Assembly (NCBI RefSeq): GCF_021603645.1
Contig: NZ_BQHJ01000002.1
Span: 682,001 to 746,000, forward strand
Direction: 5' to 3'
From: Pseudomonas pseudonitroreducens
GTDB taxonomy: Bacteria > Pseudomonadota > Gammaproteobacteria > Pseudomonadales > Pseudomonadaceae
Length of the DNA: 64,000 nucleotides
A program made the translations under genes and the position numbers. Below are positions 62,406 to 64,000 of the stretch, piece after piece. The notes below the pieces were generated by a model. That model saw only the letters and a list, made by a program, of their open reading frames with translations, was not told the DNA's origin and ran no database searches. Position 1 is the first letter of the stretch; the number at the start of each line of letters is the position of its first letter.

Positions 62406-62738
62406 TCAGATAGGGCGGCTGCCGTATTTGCTATCCGGCTTCTTGGGCGGGTCGGCCACAACGTTCGGCTCGATCTCCTGCACCTTGCCACCACGAGTGA
62501 GGAATTCCTCCATCGCGCGAGCCAGTGCATCACGATCCTTCTGCTTGGCTTCGACCGAGGGCAGTTCCTCTTCTTCCGCAGCGGCCTTGGCTTTCTTGCC
62601 ACCGCCCTTGGAAGAAGGGGCTTCATCCCCATCGCTGCTGTCTGCTTCGGCGTCGCCGTCGTCGGCTGCGGCGAGCTCCTCGCCATCATCCTCGTCAGCG
62701 CCGTCCAGCTCGTCCTGTTCCAGTTCTTCGTCGCTCAT
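62406..62738 (-). CDS. sutA: RNA polymerase-binding regulator SutA
   Basis: 110-residue protein with an acidic, disordered N-terminal half (EQDELDGADEDDGEELAAAD) and a helical centre (PSVEAKQKDRDALARAMEEF), ending in NVVADPPKKPDSKYGSRPI. This layout and C-terminus match SutA of P. aeruginosa, which binds RNA polymerase and aids ribosomal and housekeeping transcription during slow growth. Its place next to the HAD, YjbQ and amtB genes fits the same locus. Confidence 0.88.
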   Translation of the reverse strand: MSDEELEQDELDGADEDDGEELAAADDGDAEADSSDGDEAPSSKGGGKKAKAAAEEEELPSVEAKQKDRDALARAMEEFLTRGGKVQEIEPNVVADPPKKPDSKYGSRPI

Positions 62739-62816
62739 TGTTCAACCTCTGTGGTGCTGCAAAGCACGTTAGTTATAGCCCAGCTGCGCGCTTTGACGAA
62801 CGCCGCCGGAAAAAAT

Positions 62817-63242
62817 TCATACAAGCTCGCCCTGCCAGGTCGCCACTATCCTGCGCGGGCCGCCGTGATCACGGTGCTCGCCCAGATGGATACCCTGCCA
62901 GGTGCCCATTGCCAAGCCTCCCTGCTGTATCGGCAGCGTCAGCTGACAGCCCAGCAGGCTCGACTTGAAATGCGCCGGAAGGTCATCCGGACCTTCGTAG
63001 TCATGTTCATAGCCGCTCTCGCCCTGTGGCACCAGGCGATTGAAGAATCGCTCGAAGTCGCGGCGCACCGAGGGGTCGGCATTTTCATTCAGCGTCAGCG
63101 AGGCAGAGGTGTGCTGCAGCAGCAAGTGCAGCAGGCCTACCCGGCACTGCGAGAGCTCCGGCAGGGCAGCCAGAATCTCGTCGGTGACCAGGTGGAATCC
63201 TCGCGGGCGAGGGCGCAGGGTGATGGACTTCTGCTGCCACAT
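62817..63242 (-). CDS. YjbQ-family protein (UPF0047)
   Basis: 141 residues. Family motifs [20 protein letters not shown] and [20 protein letters not shown] contain the conserved histidines and glutamates of the UPF0047/YjbQ fold. E. coli YjbQ can weakly make thiamine phosphate, but the biological role is unclear. The ATG at 63242 (MWQQKSITL) has GGAG upstream; a GTG three codons before is directly on that site. It is encoded between sutA and amtB. Confidence 0.85.
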   Translation of the reverse strand: MWQQKSITLRPRPRGFHLVTDEILAALPELSQCRVGLLHLLLQHTSASLTLNENADPSVRRDFERFFNRLVPQGESGYEHDYEGPDDLPAHFKSSLLGCQLTLPIQQGGLAMGTWQGIHLGEHRDHGGPRRIVATWQGELV

Positions 63243-63306
63243 GGCGGGCACTTCTCCGTCGCTAACGGTGATGCGCGCGCATTCTAGCGTGCTGATCGAA
63301 AAAGCA

Positions 63307-63328
63307 AAGGGCGCCCGAGGGCGCCCTT
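63307..63328 (-). terminator. Terminator after amtB
   Basis: AAGGGCGCCC pairs with GGGCGCCCTT around GA; on the minus strand it is followed by TTGCTTTTT. It ends the glnK-amtB transcript. Confidence 0.8.
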
Positions 63329-63348
63329 CGTCGAACTTGCGCGAACCC

Positions 63349-64000
63349 TTACAGGTTGTAGCCGCGTTCGTTGTGCAGGGAGAGGTCCAGACCCACGGTT
63401 TCCTCTTCCTCGGTAACGCGCAGGCCCATGACCAGGTCCAGAACCTTGAGGATCACGAAGCTGACGATACCGGTGTAGACGATGGTGAAGGCCACGCCCT
63501 TGAACTGGGTGAACAGCTGCGCGCCGATGTCGGTCACGGTGCCGAAGCCGCCCAGGGCCGGCGCTGCGAACACGCCAGTGAGCAGGGCGCCGACGATACC
63601 GCCGACCGCATGCACGCCGAAGGCGTCCAGGGAGTCGTCGTAGCCCACCGCACGCTTGAGGCTGGTGGCGGCGAAGAAGCAGATCACGCCGGCAGCCAGG
63701 CCGATCACGATGGCGCCCATCGGGCCGCAGGTACCGGCGGCCGGGGTGACAGCCACCAGTCCGGCAACCACACCCGAAGCGATGCCCAGGGCGCTCGGCT
63801 TACCGTGGGTGATCCACTCGGCGAACATCCAGCCCAGTGCAGCGGCAGCGGTGGCGATCTGGGTCACCAGCATGGCCATGCCGGCAGTGCCGTTGGCGGC
63901 GGCGGCGGAACCGGCGTTGAAGCCGAACCAGCCCACCCACAGCAGAGCCGCGCCGATCAGGGTGTAGCCCAGGTTGTGCGGCGCCATGGCAGCGGTCGGG
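63349..64000 (-). CDS. amtB: Ammonium transporter AmtB (C-terminal part)
   Basis: Inner-membrane ammonium channel, cut by the right edge of the window; the upstream part, and presumably glnK, lie beyond. The visible 217 residues cover the later membrane segments. [20 protein letters not shown] holds the second pore histidine, [20 protein letters not shown] is strongly conserved in Amt proteins, and the short cytoplasmic tail ends EERGYNL-like (here LHNERGYNL). The frame stays open to the end of the window. Confidence 0.93.
   Translation of the reverse strand, partial: PTAAMAPHNLGYTLIGAALLWVGWFGFNAGSAAAANGTAGMAMLVTQIATAAAALGWMFAEWITHGKPSALGIASGVVAGLVAVTPAAGTCGPMGAIVIGLAAGVICFFAATSLKRAVGYDDSLDAFGVHAVGGIVGALLTGVFAAPALGGFGTVTDIGAQLFTQFKGVAFTIVYTGIVSFVILKVLDLVMGLRVTEEEETVGLDLSLHNERGYNL

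Overview
The window is high-GC chromosomal DNA from a Pseudomonas of the P. aeruginosa lineage or a near relative. The evidence is gene content and order: a spuA/spuB/spuC/spuD polyamine block beside spuI and aguR/aguA, OprE-type porins, desA, the oscA-sbp-cysTWA sulfate cluster, and the corA-cyaA-rnk-cyaY-lppL-dapF-xerC-sutA-amtB block. Pseudomonas-type REP palindromes sit in several intergenic gaps. No rRNA, tRNA, CRISPR array, insertion sequence or phage was seen.

Layout. (1) 1-10.0 kb: polyamine and agmatine catabolism. spuA, spuB, spuC and spuD read leftward; spuI, a lone periplasmic binding protein, aguR and aguA read rightward. aguB, normally next to aguA, is absent. (2) 10.0-14.2 kb: an octamer repeat, a REP, and two tandem paralogous OprE-like porins. 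(3) 14.2-33.4 kb: an exopolysaccharide locus of 14 leftward genes, tightly packed and often overlapping. It encodes a FAD oxidoreductase, sugar aminotransferase, Wzx flippase, four glycosyltransferases, Wzc-type tyrosine kinase, WbqC-like protein, RfaH/NusG paralogue, a Wzy polymerase fused to a glycoside hydrolase, RmlA, a WcaJ-type initiating transferase and a Wza-type lipoprotein. Its leader of about 0.8 kb holds two matches to the RfaH recruitment site (ops), two perfect hairpins and a candidate promoter. (4) 33.5-38.3 kb: a diguanylate cyclase, desA and a GGDEF-EAL protein. (5) 38.4-43.6 kb: sulfate uptake (oscA, sbp, cysT, cysW, cysA) and a TauE/SafE exporter. (6) 43.7-50.5 kb: regulators and small enzymes (TetR/SDR pair, DsbA-like isomerase, XRE regulator, Mpo1-like protein, Crp/Fnr regulator, small outer-membrane barrel). 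(7) 50.5-64.0 kb: PPK2, corA, cyaA, rnk, cyaY, an AraC regulator, lppL, a collapsed lysA remnant, dapF, a DUF484 gene, xerC, a HAD phosphatase, sutA, a YjbQ protein and the C-terminal part of amtB.

How the genes work together. The left block takes up putrescine and agmatine and breaks them down by glutamylation or transamination. The exopolysaccharide locus looks like a Wzx/Wzy system: RmlA and the aminotransferase point to a dTDP-amino-deoxy-sugar, WcaJ starts the lipid-linked unit, Wzx flips it, the Wzy-hydrolase fusion polymerises and may trim it, and Wzc and Wza control length and export. RfaH is encoded inside the operon and the ops sites lie in its leader, so the locus probably carries its own antitermination switch. 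The locus sits between OprE and diguanylate cyclase genes that, as I recall, are neighbours in PAO1, so it looks like an island in a core context.

Relative to PAO1 as I remember it, the left part follows one side of the origin (about PA0299 down to about PA0275) and the right part follows the other side (about PA5268 up to PA5287). Both run toward the origin, as expected from an origin-centred inversion. The strongest candidates for something undescribed are the polysaccharide locus with its ops leader, the Wzy-glycoside hydrolase fusion, and the lysA collapse.
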